From assembly GCF_028858725.1 (NCBI RefSeq), contig NC_084790.1, positions 7,304,669 through 7,368,668 of the forward strand: DNA of 64,000 nt. The letters are read 5' to 3'. The notes below the pieces were generated by a model. It was not told the origin of the DNA. It saw only the letters and a program-made list of their open reading frames with translations, and did no database searches. The translations under genes were made by a program, and so were the position numbers. Source of the DNA: Colius striatus (lineage: Eukaryota; Chordata; Aves; Coliiformes; Coliidae). Positions 52,201 through 62,500 of this stretch are shown here, in pieces. Numbering within the stretch: position 1 is the stretch's first letter; each line of letters begins with the position of its first letter.

Positions 52201-55200
52201 TCTTTGTAACAACTGAAAGGGCTAGAAATGTTTTAATATTTGATTCAAAAATACAGTTTCCTTCTAACTTCCCAGCAAATTCTGCAAGTGTGATATTGAA
52301 CAGAGGAAAATGACTGCAGCAAATAATGAGAACATTGAAGTATCAATTATAGCTACTGCAGGATACATTATGTATTTAACTGAGTTTTTGGAGTAAATGT
52401 CATCAGAAGGCAGTGCTAACAGCTAGTAACTTATTCAGCTGTTAGTATTTAGTACTTGTTGCTGAGAAAGAGATTTGTTAACTTTATATTAGGAAGGGAG
52501 AGTAGTTCTCAATGCAGCTTCAGCACTGCAGCAGACAAACTGACTATTTATCTAGAAATCCTGAAGAATAAAAAAAAAAAAAAACTAAATCTTCCTGGGA
52601 GTGCAGACATAGCTGGAAAAAGGGGAACAAAAAGAAATGAAAGGGAGAAACATTAGAAACAGAAAAGGGAAACAGATCAGACAAGGGACTACTACACAAA
52701 TTCAAGCACAAACTAAAAGAAAAGCAAAACAAGTCCCTCCAAATTAAATCCTCTGAAACTTCCCATCATCATCACATTTAAACTGACAGGTGCAAGTATC
52801 AATCTGATATTTGCTTAGTCCTACCTGCACGGGAAGGACAACAAATTGGAGAATTGGTGTAGGCATTGAGAAAGACAGTGCCATATCTTTTCATAAAATT
52901 TATGAAAGGCAAATCCACAGTCTGATTTCCTGGATAAAATGTTAAGCGTCCATCCTGCAATCAAACAGAGAAAACCAGTATATAAACAGCATTAGCTATT
53001 AGTTGCATTAATTAATGGATTTGTTACCTTGAACTTGTATTCTCAAATGTTGCAAATTCTGCTTGGGTATGGAAAATAGAGTGTTGAGAAGCTTCAATTA
53101 TATCAATATAAAATGGATTACCTATGAAAAAGTGAAATGTAAAAGGTAACTGGACTTTTCTATAGTGAAATTAGTTTATTTCTATCACTATACATACTTT
53201 AAGCTCCAACTCTTGCAGAAGTAGGGTCCTACCATGACGCAGAAGTTTATCCACACCCCAGCTCTGTGAACTTTGAACTATGGACTGAGGAAGTGATCAG
53301 CAAGCTGAAGGAAGGCTAATCTCATGCTCAACTCCAGTCTGCAACGGTTCTCTCTTGATAATTTATTGATCTTTTATTTTACATATTTCTTTAGCTAACA
53401 TTTTTAACCAGTAACTTTAACGAGATCCTAAATTTTTAATTAGTGCTTTTACTACAGAAAACTATGATGATGTGAAATCAGCTTTCACATAGAGTGCTCT
53501 GTTTCAGGTCACCATCTTTTCCTGTCACATGCATGTCTTTCCTTCATTCAGGAAGATGTCTCAACACATCCCCAGCCTTACTGGTAGGCTTTTTGATGAA
53601 AACACCATTGACAGTGAAACTGCACAGATCTCCCAGTCAGAGACATTACATAGATGTAGGTATCTGAGTATCCTTCCTCTAGATTTGTGACAGAAACAGA
53701 AATGTCTTAAAGCATTGGTAACTTAGAAGTTGTTTTACACAACATTTAGTTTGCAAGAGTGTATAAGCAGGCAGACCAGAAGGCTAGGAGAGAGGGTACA
53801 TAAAACTCCAGTTAAAAATTGACCAGCTTAATTGTTCCAAAGAAAATGTACAAATTACCACAGCAGCCTCTGCATAATAAAGGCTGGCATGCAAGATATT
53901 ACCTCTAATTCACATATGGGCAGTGTATCATCCCACAAAGATACCTTGCATGAGAGAATAGTTTCTACATGAGAAACCACTGGAAAACAGCTGGTACATG
54001 ACTGCTTGTAACCCTGCAGTAACTTCTTCATATTCACATGCAGCCCACCAACATCAGAGCCTCAAAACATGCTTCCTGCATCACACATCGAACGAGCCTT
54101 GTTTGGCATGAGTTCTTGGTGTCTGCTCAAGCTAGCAGCCGTCATCACATGACACTCAGTACGAAATTGCACTCTGACTTTTACTGAGATTTTTTTATTA
54201 GGTGAAAAATCTCGAAAACAGTTATTCAGAGAGATACTACTTCTTCAACAGAAAGCATTCAACTGAATGACCACTTTGCTCCTGCTGAATCATAATCAAA
54301 AATCAGCAGATATGACCAAAAGTGAATCATGGGAGTTACTTCTCGATACTGAATAGGTAGTTTCATTCAATTAATAAAAACTCCATGACTGTTTGAGATG
54401 GAGGCCTTTGATCAGCTGCTTCAAAACTTAAAGAACATACAATCTCAAGGAATTCAGTACCAAGGCCTTACCATCTGTGAAACTTTCACCTTTAAATAAT
54501 GGTACACTTAACAGATACAAATACTTCTGACATATCTGAGAAGAAAATAGGCAGGGGGATGCTTTTACAGTTTCTAATTAAGAAAATAGGTTTAACTTTG
54601 GGTCTTTCAAAGACAATATTTGTTTTGAAAGAAACATTTGAAACAAATACTGTATTTAACATAATAGTCTATATGAAACATTATAAGACTACATGGAGAG
54701 AACAGTTCCTTTCTATTTTCAGCTTTTTAGGAATACAGATCAGACAACGTAAGACTTTCTCATACTATGCTGTTTCTGCACCTTAGCAGATATGTTTCTG
54801 CATTTTCACTTTAGTGTTACAAGTTGAATTTTCTGAAATAATTCGCGAGAGGGCAAAAAAACCCCAATGGAAAAATTGGTGGGAGCGAACCCGCAGAATG
54901 TACCATGTCACCACTGCTTCCATTACACATGATTACTCATAAAAGGGCACTGACCATCCAAGTGAGAATTCACATAGAATAGTGCACATAATCAAGCCAG
55001 CCATCACTTATATACTAAATCCACAATCAGAGACTGACATAATTTTCTTCACTCTTTAGAGTTCCACCTAGGGACTGCAGGCAAAAGAAAACAATTCCAT
55101 CTATTTGTTTTCTGGCAGAAAACACTACTGGATAATATGGCATCATAGAGAGAATCACTTCATTTGGCACCAGCAGAGCTGTGGCATCCCATCAACACAT

Positions 55201-58200
55201 GGCAATGGATGACTATGCAGGCCATTGGAGATGAGAATATGATAACAGACTAATTTAAAAGGAATAAGTAGGGCAGCAAGCGGGATTGTGACCCTGGATT
55301 TCAGGTGAGCTGACTTTGGCCTCTTCAAAGACCTGCTTGGAGGGATATCGTGGGACAGGATCCTAGAGAGTAGAACTGCCCAAGAGAGCTGGCTGATCTT
55401 CGAGTGCCAATTCCGCTAAGCCCAGGATCAGTGTGCCCCAACATGTCGAAAAGCAGGAAAAGGAGCCAGGAGGTCCCCATGAATGAACAAAGATCTGCTG
55501 GGACAACTCAGGCAGAAGGCGGAAACAGGGCCTGATTTTTTGGGAAGAGTATAGGAACTTTACCAGAGCATGCAGGGGTACAACCAAGAAGGCTAAACTC
55601 CTTTTAGAATTAAACCTGGCCAGAAAAGTACAGGAAAATAAGAAGGATTTTTTCAGGTACATCAGCAGTGAAAGGAAGATTAGAGAGAATGTGGGCGCGC
55701 TGTGGAACACAGAGGTTGCCCTGGTGACAGAGGATGCAGAAAAAGCTGAACTACCAAATGCCTTCTTTGCTTTGGTCTTTACAGTCAAGGCCAGCCCTCG
55801 GGAAGCCCAGTCCAGCAAGTACTGTAGGATGGCCTGGACAGCAGAGGACTTGGCCTTGGTGGATGAGGAAGAGATTAAAGACTTGTTGGGCAAGCTTAAT
55901 GCTTGGGACCTGATGGAATGTATCCAAGAGTGCTGAGGGAGCTGTTTGATGTGGTTGCTAAGCCACTCTCCATCATTTTTGAACATTCTTGGATGACAGG
56001 TGAGGTGCCTGAGGACAGGAGAAAGACCAATGTTATGCCAGTCTTCAAAAAGAGCAAGAAGGACGACCCAGGAAACTACAGGCCAGTCAGCCTCACCTCC
56101 ATCCCTGGAAAGGTGATGGAACAACTCATCCTGAATGTTATCACTGAACATATGAAGGATACGATGGTTATCAGGGGGAGTCAACATGGATTCACCAAGG
56201 GAAAATCCTGTTTGATCAAGTTAATAGCCTTCTATGAGTGCATAAGTGGCTGGCTAGATGAGGGGAGTTCAGTGGATGTCATCTACCTTGACTTCAGCAA
56301 GGCTTTTGACACTGTCTTCCACAACATCCTCATCAGAAAGTTCAGGCAGTATGGCTTGCATGAGTGGATAGTGAAGTAGATCGAGAGCCGGCTGAATGAA
56401 AGAGCCCAGAGGGTGGTGATCAATGGCACAGAATCGAGTTGGAGGCCTGTGGCCAGTGGAGTTCCACAGGGATTGGTTCTGGGGCCAGTCTTGCTCAACA
56501 TCTTCATCAACGACCTGGATGATGGGACTTGCCTCAACAAGTTTGCTGATGGCACCAAACTAGGAGGACTGGCTGATTCCCCAGAAGGATATTAACAGGC
56601 TGGAGAGTTGGGTAGAGAGGCAAGTGCAGAGTCCTGCACCTGGGAAGGAACAATCCCATGCACCAGTACAGGCTGGGGGTCAAACTGCTGAAGAGCAGCT
56701 CTGCAGAGAGAGACCTGGGAGTCCTGGTTGATAATAAACTGAACATGAGCCAGCAATGTGCCCTTGTGGCCAAGAAGGCCAATGGCATCCTGGGATGCAT
56801 CAAGAAGACCGTGGCCAGCAAGTAAAGAGAGGTTCTCCTCCCCCTTTACTCTGTCCTGGTGAGGCCTCATCCGGAGTCATGTGTCCAGTTCTGGGCTCCC
56901 CAGCTCATGAGGGACATGGAACTTCTAGAGAGAGTCCAGCACAGGGCCACCAAGATGATCAGGGGACTGGAGCATCTTCCGTATGTGGAAAGGCTGTGGG
57001 AACTGGGGTTGTTTGGTGTGGATAAGATGAGACTGCAGGGTGCATAGAATCATAGAATGGTAGGGGTTGAAAGGGACCTTTAGAGATCACCTAGTCCAAC
57101 CCCCCTGCAGAAGTAGGTTCTCCTAGATCAGGTTGCATAAGAACATGTCCAGGCGGGTCATGAAGACCTCCAAGGAAGGAGACTCCACAACGCCTCTGGG
57201 CAGTCTGTGCCAGTGCTCCCTCACCTGAACAGTGAAGTAGTTTTTTCTTATATTTAAGTGGAACTTTTTGTGTTCCAGCTTCATCCCATTACTCATTGTC
57301 CTGTCTAAATGGTGGATATCAGGAGGCTGGGGCAGCACTTTCTTCTGTTGTATCTAGTGACAAGACAAGCAGTAATGGAAAGAAGCTGGAACACATAAAT
57401 TCCATTTAAACATAAGAAAAAACTATTTCACTGTTAGGGTGAGGGAACCCTGGCACAGGCTGCCCAGGGAGGGTGTCCAGTTTCCTTCATTGGAGGTTTT
57501 CAAAACGTGCCTGGAGGCGTTCCTGTGTGACCTGATCTAGGCGGACCTGCTTTGGCAGGGGGGCTGGAAGAGATCTTTGGAGATCATCTAGTCCAACCCC
57601 CTTACCAAAGCAAGTCCATCTAGATCAGGTGGACCATTCCATGATTCTATGAAAAAAACCAGCTAATTTTGTCCACAACTACAAATGGAATCTAGAACAA
57701 GCATTCCGTAGGACAAACTGGAAAGAAAGTCATAGTCTGCAAAATGAACTTGAAAGGAACTTTGGTCTTAAAGCGCTCTTTAGAAAGTACATGACTGACA
57801 TGTCATCCCGTGAACAACATATTCACAAGTTTATCCAACAAAGACATTGTTTGTTTGAACAGCTGTGGACAAGATTTCATTCTTTTGACACTGGACTCAG
57901 CCAACAAATTTATTCAGTGAAAGAAGTAAACTTCTTTAACTGGTTGAGAAGGTGAATGCCCTACAGCTGTTTCTGGAAATCCACTTCCCAAGAACTGGGT
58001 AGAACTGGTGGCTTTCAAAGTACCTGAGGCCATACAATAACTCTAGTAACCCAAGCAAGCTCATTTCATCTGGGACCTTGAGCCACATTGCCAGCAAAGC
58101 CTGTCATTGGTCACTTAACCTCGAGCAGCAATTTAGGAGCTAAACTACCTCCAAGGATATTCCACCAGCAAGCCCTATGCCGTGACACAACAGCAGAAAG

Positions 58201-60842
58201 CAGGCTGTTCAAGTCAAAGGTCACTGCTCTGGAGGCCAAACACTCCAATAGCAATATAAAGAAAACCTTAGTCATGCTTGATGAAACACATGTGAGTCTT
58301 TCATAGACAGGATCACTCACAAGAAAGGCACACTTTTAAATGAAAGCCCATACCTTTCAACAGTCTGCAGGACTCCAGCTTTTTTTCTTCAGAAAAAAAG
58401 GCCACTTCAGCAGTACCCAGCTCTTCCTGTTCTCTACTAGCGATGTAATCAAAATGGTTAATCTATTTCTGCCTTTAAATCCATCTCCTAAAAAACTCTG
58501 TAACACAACAATTATTTAATTATTCTTTGTATGAACAATGCAAATACGATATTTTTCAAAAATAGCACCTTGATTTTAATGTGTTGTAAGAATATCACAA
58601 ACATATTCGGGTTTTGTCTTTCATTTTCATGAAAGTTACCTCACTAAGCCCCAGAAGATAGTAATAAGACTCTTCCTACAGGGGAATATACAGAAACATT
58701 ACTAAGATTTGTCTTCAGCTTCTGCTAGCATCTGGAGATAAACTGGATACTGACAAGCTCCCAGGACCTAAAGTATTAGAAATTTGCTGTTGTATTGGTA
58801 AATAACAATTTCAGAAGAAGATAAAAATCTGGAGAAAAAAAATCTCATTTACAAAAGCCACATCTTACTTTGGAATATAAAGAGAAAAATAAACTAAATA
58901 TAAACAAAGACTAGAGTCAGAAGAGGGAAAGTAAATAAAGAGCAACTGCCTTATGTTTGAAATCACAGCAAACGTTTTCAGAGAACATTTGAAGGATAAT
59001 ATACGTTTACCAGATGCTTGGGAAGAAGTATCACCCTAAGAACAACAGGCAACAAGCAAAAAAATCAAGTGACAGTCCTGTTACCTATACAGTCCAGGAT
59101 GGAATTCTGAGATGATTGGGAGCTAAGTGTTGATTTCTCAACAGTAAATGAAAAGTGATGAGATGTGAAAGTCCTTCAAAGTAATACCATAGCTTATGTT
59201 TAATAGGAGGGAGAGCTCAGATGATCTAGAGAAACCAAGGCATTCCCTTTCCTCTAAACCGTTCATAAACGCATTTCCAGTATGCTGTGTGGGCAGATAG
59301 AAGCATGGTGAAAAAAGGGTGAAAAGTGTGCTGTCTAACTGTAAGCAAGGAAGTACTCTTAGTATTTGTGATTTTTTTTTTTTAAAAAGAAAGTATCTTC
59401 TTCTACCTGTCTGGTGTTTAAAACAAACGTATTGATAAAAAACTGCAATAAAGCCACTAGAAACCTATAAAAACTTATCTACAGGTTCTTTTACCCTTTT
59501 AGCTGTAGATACTCATCTGATAAGTTTATTGTAATGCTTCCTGTACCTAATAAAAGTCTATGTAAGTCAATACATGATGCGCAACAGCTTAACTCAGTCA
59601 TTTCATCTGTGATTCTAGAAATACTCCATCCCATCTGTTGCGGAGACCTAATGTTCTTAGCATTTACACAATGGCATGAATAACAGGGTTTAGTGACCCT
59701 TCTTTCCTTAGTGCTTTTCAAGCCAACAGAAAAAAAACATTCCTTCTACACAGCAGGTCTGTTTCATTAATTGCTGCCCTGCCCACAGTCCTGCTAGCAT
59801 GCCCCACTGCACCATAACCTGCAGTGACAGCTGTACGTACCACAGCTGATCACAGAAGCCACCTATGCAGACATTTCTGACCATTGTAACACACCTCATG
59901 AAAGCATGCAGCACACTCCTGGGAAGAAAACTGAGCTTGCTTTAGAACACAGGACTTAGTGTCTCAGTGACACAAGAAACCAGTCTTCCTTATCCAAGGT
60001 CTCCACCTCATGGAGACAGTGGAGAATAAAACATGCTATTTTTGCAGACTTGTGGTTGTAGCCTAGGCAAAGCCACAGAGAGTTATAGAAACACAGAATC
60101 ATTTAAGTTAGAAAAGACCTTTAAGATCATTGTCCTAGCACTGTCACAGCCACTACTAAACCATGTCCCTCAGCCTCACAGCTACACATCTGCCTCCAGG
60201 GATGGGGACTCCACCACTGCTCTCGGCTGCCTGTGCCAGAGCTTGACAACTCTTTCAGGAAAGAAATTTTTCTCAATCTCCAGTCTAAGCCTCTCATGGC
60301 ACAACTTGATGCCGTTTCCTCTTGTCCTGTCACTTGTTACTTGGGAGAAGAGGCCCACGCCCACCTCACCACGGCCTCCTGTCAGGGCGTTGTCAAGAGA
60401 AGTTCTCCCCTCAGCCTCCTTTTATCCAGCCTGAACACTCCAGCTGCTCCTCATTCGACTTGTTCTCCAGGCCCTTTCCCAGCTCTGCTATTCGTCTCCG
60501 GAGAAGCTCCAGGCTCTCTAACACCTCTCTTACTGTGAGGGTCTCACAACGAGCCCTCACTGCCATATCCTTGGCGGTCCTAGTCCCACCGGGACCTGCG
60601 AAATGCCACGGCCGAGGCAGCCCCCGCCGCCTTCCTGCCCTCCCTCACCCGTCCGGCGGCCCGGCCCCGCGTCCCCAGGCAGCCACCGGGCCCCAGTCAC
60701 TCACCAGGGAGTCGCAGGCCACCAGCACCACGTTGGGCCGGGGCTGGTCCCTGGGGGCGGCGGGCCCCGGCATCACCCAGGGCACGGCGGACATGAGGAG
60801 CAGCGCCAGCCCGGCTCGCCCCAGCGGCCTGCCGCTCCGCAT
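33977..60842 (-). CDS. ARSK: ARSK, arylsulfatase K (lysosomal glucuronate-2-sulfatase), complete
   Basis: ARSK removes 2-O-sulfate from glucuronate in heparan and chondroitin/dermatan sulfate in lysosomes; human loss causes a mucopolysaccharidosis. Eight coding exons (60842-60705, 52954-52825, 50927-50768, 43371-43089, 39531-39360, 37938-37714, 34561-34337, 34251-33977) all have GT-AG sites and join in frame to 1608 nt, 535 residues plus TAA; human is 536. Residues 1 to ~28 form a signal peptide. D44 lies in the N-terminal metal-binding strand. The sulfatase signature C84-C-P-S-R carries the cysteine converted to formylglycine (human C80). [10 protein letters not shown] (124-133) is close to signature 2. 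D317-H318-G is the second metal site. Sequons include NLS, NCT, NSS and NYS. The start has a purine at -3 and lies in a CpG island shared with SKIC3. No frameshift or lost key residue was seen. Confidence 0.95.
34337..34561 (-). CDS. ARSK: ARSK exon 7
   Basis: Acceptor TGTAG, donor GTATGT. Encodes [16 protein letters not shown] ... [16 protein letters not shown] ... PQLF, with two sequons. Confidence 0.94.
34880..35165 (-). repeat. CR1 LINE 3' fragment in ARSK intron 7/6 region
   Basis: Begins TACAGAATCTCTGAATGGTGG and runs through GGTTGGAAGGGACCTCTAGAG and antisense CR1 3' UTR to about 35165. It lies in the intron between exons 6 and 7. Confidence 0.85.
37306..37370. repeat. Short AT-rich palindrome with an exact 21-bp direct repeat
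   Basis: Positions 37310-37330 and 37346-37366 are identical, and each copy is itself nearly self-complementary. Together with flanking TATG/CATA they form two ~25-bp arms around a 15-bp spacer, able to fold as a hairpin. In ARSK intron 6. Confidence 0.8.
37446..37475 (-). repeat. CR1 3' tail remnant
   Basis: AATCATAGAATCATAGAATGGTAGGG without further CR1 body. Confidence 0.75.
37714..37938 (-). CDS. ARSK: ARSK exon 6, second metal site
   Basis: Acceptor TTGCAG, donor GTGAGT. Encodes [11 protein letters not shown] ... [17 protein letters not shown] ... VDIYPTML; D317 and H318 are expected calcium and sulfate ligands. Confidence 0.95.
39360..39531 (-). CDS. ARSK: ARSK exon 5
   Basis: Acceptor TTTTAG, donor GTAGGT. 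Encodes [11 protein letters not shown]... [15 protein letters not shown] ... AETDAML. This exon is hidden from simple start-to-stop ORF listing because it has no upstream Met, but its frame and splice sites fit exactly. Confidence 0.93.
39970..40575 (-). repeat. CR1 LINE 3' part in ARSK intron 4
   Basis: Begins TTACAGAATTACAGAATGGTGG and continues through antisense 3' UTR and the end of ORF2. On the minus strand 40283-40564 reads a ~90-codon RT C-terminal piece ([21 protein letters not shown]). 5' truncated. Confidence 0.88.
43089..43371 (-). CDS. ARSK: ARSK exon 4
   Basis: Acceptor TTTCAG, donor AAG|GTATGT. Encodes [10 protein letters not shown]... through [12 protein letters not shown] to YWLEK, the region around the substrate pocket, and one NLS sequon. 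Confidence 0.94.
43745..44300 (-). repeat. Old CR1-like ORF2 fragment in ARSK intron 3
   Basis: Antisense phrases such as 'agccctggggaacaccactggtgac', 'ccaccactctgtgggcc' and 'ggtgtcaaaggcc' are typical of diverged CR1 reverse transcriptase. No 3' tail is present, and frames are broken. Confidence 0.65.
44401..45289. other. ARSK intron 3, unassigned
   Basis: No gene was recognised. It may hold the left part of the LTR-like element from about 44978. Confidence 0.35.
45290..45950 (+). mobile_element. LTR-like element in ARSK intron 3
   Basis: The stretch ending GGACTC-like 'tttagactcctctcgagaagg' ... 'ccaatgacagtctccctgacc' ... 'cactttataaca' resembles the 3' part of an avian ERVL-type LTR I recall. 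A poly(A)-like ATTAAA lies near 45783. The left edge may reach ~44978 (TGTGGTGG). No target duplication was confirmed and there is no coding interior. Confidence 0.4.
45951..49344. other. ARSK intron 3, nothing recognised
   Basis: AT-rich unique-looking sequence. Frames at 46058-46688, 47346-47612 and 48637-48930 show no domain and no splice context. Confidence 0.45.
49350..50307 (+). mobile_element. Complete solo ERVL-type LTR in ARSK intron 3
   Basis: A 958-bp element from TGTCTTGG to CCCCCACA with a 5-bp direct repeat ACAGC at 49345-49349 and 50308-50312. Five-base duplications fit ERVL insertions. It shares GCAGACACCAAGGT and 'gggaagcctacgtggagcaagctcctggcagg'-type modules with the LTR at 8496-9081. 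No proviral genes; frames within 49473-49932 are LTR sequence. Confidence 0.8.
50313..50767. other. ARSK intron 3 between the LTR and exon 3
   Basis: Nothing recognised beyond the splice donor of exon 3. Confidence 0.4.
50768..50927 (-). CDS. ARSK: ARSK exon 3, sulfatase signature 2
   Basis: Acceptor CCAG at 50928-50931, donor AAG|GTAATC. An alternative GT five bases earlier would break the frame with exon 4 and is rejected. Contains [15 protein letters not shown] and [17 protein letters not shown]. Confidence 0.93.
52825..52954 (-). CDS. ARSK: ARSK exon 2, formylglycine motif
   Basis: Acceptor TTGCAG, donor GTAGGA. Encodes [10 protein letters not shown]... to [10 protein letters not shown]84 is the modified catalytic residue. 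It leaves one base for the next codon. Confidence 0.95.
52955..55260. other. ARSK intron 1, unassigned part
   Basis: No gene or clear repeat. Frames at 53855-54037 and 54499-54786 look random. Confidence 0.4.
55300..57035 (+). mobile_element. CR1 LINE body with broken reverse transcriptase, plus orientation
   Basis: Read in pieces, the plus strand encodes the CR1 ORF2 linker and RT: 'kngkk dffr yisserk' near 55620-55680, [17 protein letters not shown] near 55880, [16 protein letters not shown] at 56075, [16 protein letters not shown] at 56279, [16 protein letters not shown] at 56446, and FADGTKLGG at 56539 where FADD is catalytic. Frameshifts at ~55905-55930 and near 56590, and a stop after ~56379, break it. 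It lies in ARSK intron 1, antisense to the gene. Confidence 0.88.
57042..57306 (-). repeat. CR1 3' fragment inserted in the opposite direction
   Basis: AGAATCATAGAATGGTAGGGG to ATTACTCATTGTCCTGTC: a minus-strand CR1 3' UTR that interrupts the plus-strand copy on both sides. Confidence 0.85.
57307..57655 (+). repeat. CR1 3' UTR, plus orientation, continuing the interrupted copy
   Basis: GGTGGATATCAGGAGGCTGGGG through GGCACAGGCTGCCCAGGGAG to CATTCCATGATTCTATGA at 57638-57652. 57585-57640 shows CR1 text in the reverse sense ('atcatctagtccaaccccc', 'agatcaggtgga'), so another small rearrangement may be present. Confidence 0.75.
57656..60080. other. ARSK intron 1, nothing recognised
   Basis: AT-rich; short frames at 58088-58320 and 59491-59914 lack domain or splice support. 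Confidence 0.4.
60083..60530 (-). repeat. Old CR1 LINE 3' part next to the ARSK promoter
   Basis: Begins AACACAGAATCATTTAAGTTAG and carries 'aaaagacctttaagatcat', then antisense 3' UTR and ORF2 end. It lies in ARSK intron 1, ending about 175 bp from exon 1 at the edge of the CpG island. Confidence 0.75.
60705..60842 (-). CDS. ARSK: ARSK exon 1 (coding part)
   Basis: 46 codons ending ...[10 protein letters not shown], donor GTGAGT. Signal peptide, then the first metal-binding strand with D44. Confidence 0.92.
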
Positions 60843-60981
60843 CGCCTCCCTCTCCAGCCAAGAGCGGAAGCGGCAGCCCCGACAGCCAACCATGCAGCGG
60901 ATAGAGCTGCCCACCAAAGCCCCAGCCGCCGCAGAGACCTCGGTGCCACGGCCCCTCCCCTCGCTACTCTCAGCACCGCGG

Positions 60982-61000
60982 ACTACAGCTCCCAGTGTGC
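60982..61000 (+). promoter_or_regulatory. ZNF143/SBS-type site
   Basis: ACTACAGCTCCCAGTGTGC closely follows the consensus ACTACAATTCCCAGAATGC, with four mismatches that fall at tolerated positions. Such sites are typical of bidirectional CpG-island promoters. It lies 140 bp above the ARSK start. Confidence 0.65.
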
Positions 61001-61041
61001 CCGGACGAAAAACAGCGGCGACGCGACCAGAGTCGCCGAAC

Positions 61042-61049
61042 TGACGTAA
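61042..61049. promoter_or_regulatory. CRE-like site (TGACGTAA)
   Basis: One base off the CREB palindrome, between the two divergent coding starts. Confidence 0.45.
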
Positions 61050-61384
61050 CGAGCGCAGGCGCATAGGTGCGGCCCGTGCTGGCGGCTGTGGTGGCGGCAG
61101 TGGCTGAAAGGGTCGTGGGTAGTGAGAGGTGCTGGTGTTTCGGTTCTGTCTGACGTGTCATCCCGCCGCGAGTGCTGGTGGCCCGACCTACGGCGGGGCG
61201 AGGGGCCACGCTCGGGGGGACTGCGGGCGCGGAGCCGCTTCCTCCTGCGGGCAGCGGCCTCGCCCGCGGCCCAGCCCGGTCCGATCTGGGCAGCCCTCGC
61301 CGGTCTCGCTCCGTGTCGGGGCTGTGGCGCTGAACTCCTCCGAGGCCCGACATTGCGCTGACGAGGTGTCTCTGTTCTCCGTAG

Positions 61385-61495
61385 GTGAAAGCGGAGCTCC
61401 AGCTAGGAGATGTCAGTGGTCTGATATGTCTGTTGTGATCGAGGAGTCTGCCCCCTCTTAGGATGCAAATTTCTCTCCAGGAGTTGTTGAACAAT
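61385..61495 (+). other. SKIC3: SKIC3 5' UTR exon, inferred
   Basis: A candidate 111-nt exon between acceptor TTCTCCGTAG and donor AAT|GTAAGTTT. It contains three ATGs, all giving short frames that stop before the SKIC3 start. The acceptor is preceded by a moderate pyrimidine tract; the exon could also be the 3' part of a longer first exon. Not proven without RNA data. Confidence 0.5.
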
Positions 61496-61500
61496 GTAAG

Positions 61501-62402
61501 TTTGTAAGAGTTCTTTATTTTATTTTTTAAGCTTTGAGGGCATCTTTGAAATCCACTCTTTCTCCTTGTACTTTAGTTGTTAATTTACCTCTAGGGCCTT
61601 CACCTGGTCTTTATCTTTACTATTTCAACTGGTAGAAAGTATATTAGTCTTTCAGTTTGTCTCAGTTTTATTCTCCATCTCATCAGCAGTACTGCTTCTC
61701 AGATGCATCTCATTCAGACAGTTTTGACCTTACCGGTCCTAAAGTTAATGTGAGGTTCACTCGTTATGATTTCATTAAAACAGTGTGTGATTGTGTCAGG
61801 CTTCAGTAGCATGAATCTCTTTCATGCATCCTGAAGTGCTCTATCCTTCTCTGTACAGCAGAGTCTGTGGTAAGCGTGTGTGAAGGAGCATTGTAGACCA
61901 CTCCTGAACATAAGAGACAGGCTGGCCATGGTGCTGCCATAAGACAGCACCTGAGGAAAGCTCTGAACCTTAGGAACCTCTTGAGCGCACATCCAGTGCA
62001 ATGTGCTTCTTAAGCACAGTTCACTTTTTAGTAATTCTTTTTAAAAAGAAAACCTTATATGCAGTGTGTCTTCCCAGGAGTCTTAACTATGGTGACTGTC
62101 ATATAACACCTCTTCTTCTGTTTTATTTTAAACCTTAACCAAAATTTAGTTTTGGGATATCTGGTCTATATCATTTAACTGTTTTTTAACATTGACTTAA
62201 TCTTGCATTGGAGCTACACCTAAGTCACTAATTTTAACCATATTATGTGTGTAATCAGTTTTCAGTGCTGTGTGTATTTTGCAGTATTGCATTACTTTTT
62301 AAAATTTAAACTATTCTCTGTGCAGTTTCAGTAGGCTATAAACAACATTTTGAGTTCAATGTATCTTTTTGTAAGAACTGATAATATGTCCTTTTTCCAT
62401 AG
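61501..62402. other. SKIC3 leader intron
   Basis: AT-rich; nothing recognised apart from splice sites. The acceptor is TTTTTCCATAG at 62392-62402. Confidence 0.5.
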
Positions 62403-62410
62403 TAGCCAAA

Positions 62411-62500
62411 ATGTCAAATAAGGAGGTGAAGGCAGCATTAAAGAGTGCTAGAGATGCAATACGAAACAAAGAATACAAGGAAGCTTTAAAACATTGCAAG
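62411..62500 (+). CDS. SKIC3: SKIC3 first coding exon
   Basis: The exon begins at 62403 after CATAG, with TAGCCAAA before the ATG. Ends HCK|GTAATT. Confidence 0.93.

Larger units (their letters stand above)
60540..61400. promoter_or_regulatory. CpG-island bidirectional promoter of ARSK and SKIC3
   Basis: About 860 bp of CpG-rich DNA between divergent genes: the ARSK ATG at 60842 leftward and the SKIC3 leader from about 61100 rightward. It contains a ZNF143-type site (60982-61000) and a CRE-like TGACGTAA (61042-61049); no TATA box was seen. A shared promoter follows from the spacing; it is not proven. Confidence 0.85.

Noticed and set aside
61122-61461. Plus-strand frames in the SKIC3 leader (79 and 110 codons)
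   Set aside because: They lie in CpG-island leader sequence, overlap the inferred splice site, and have no family match.
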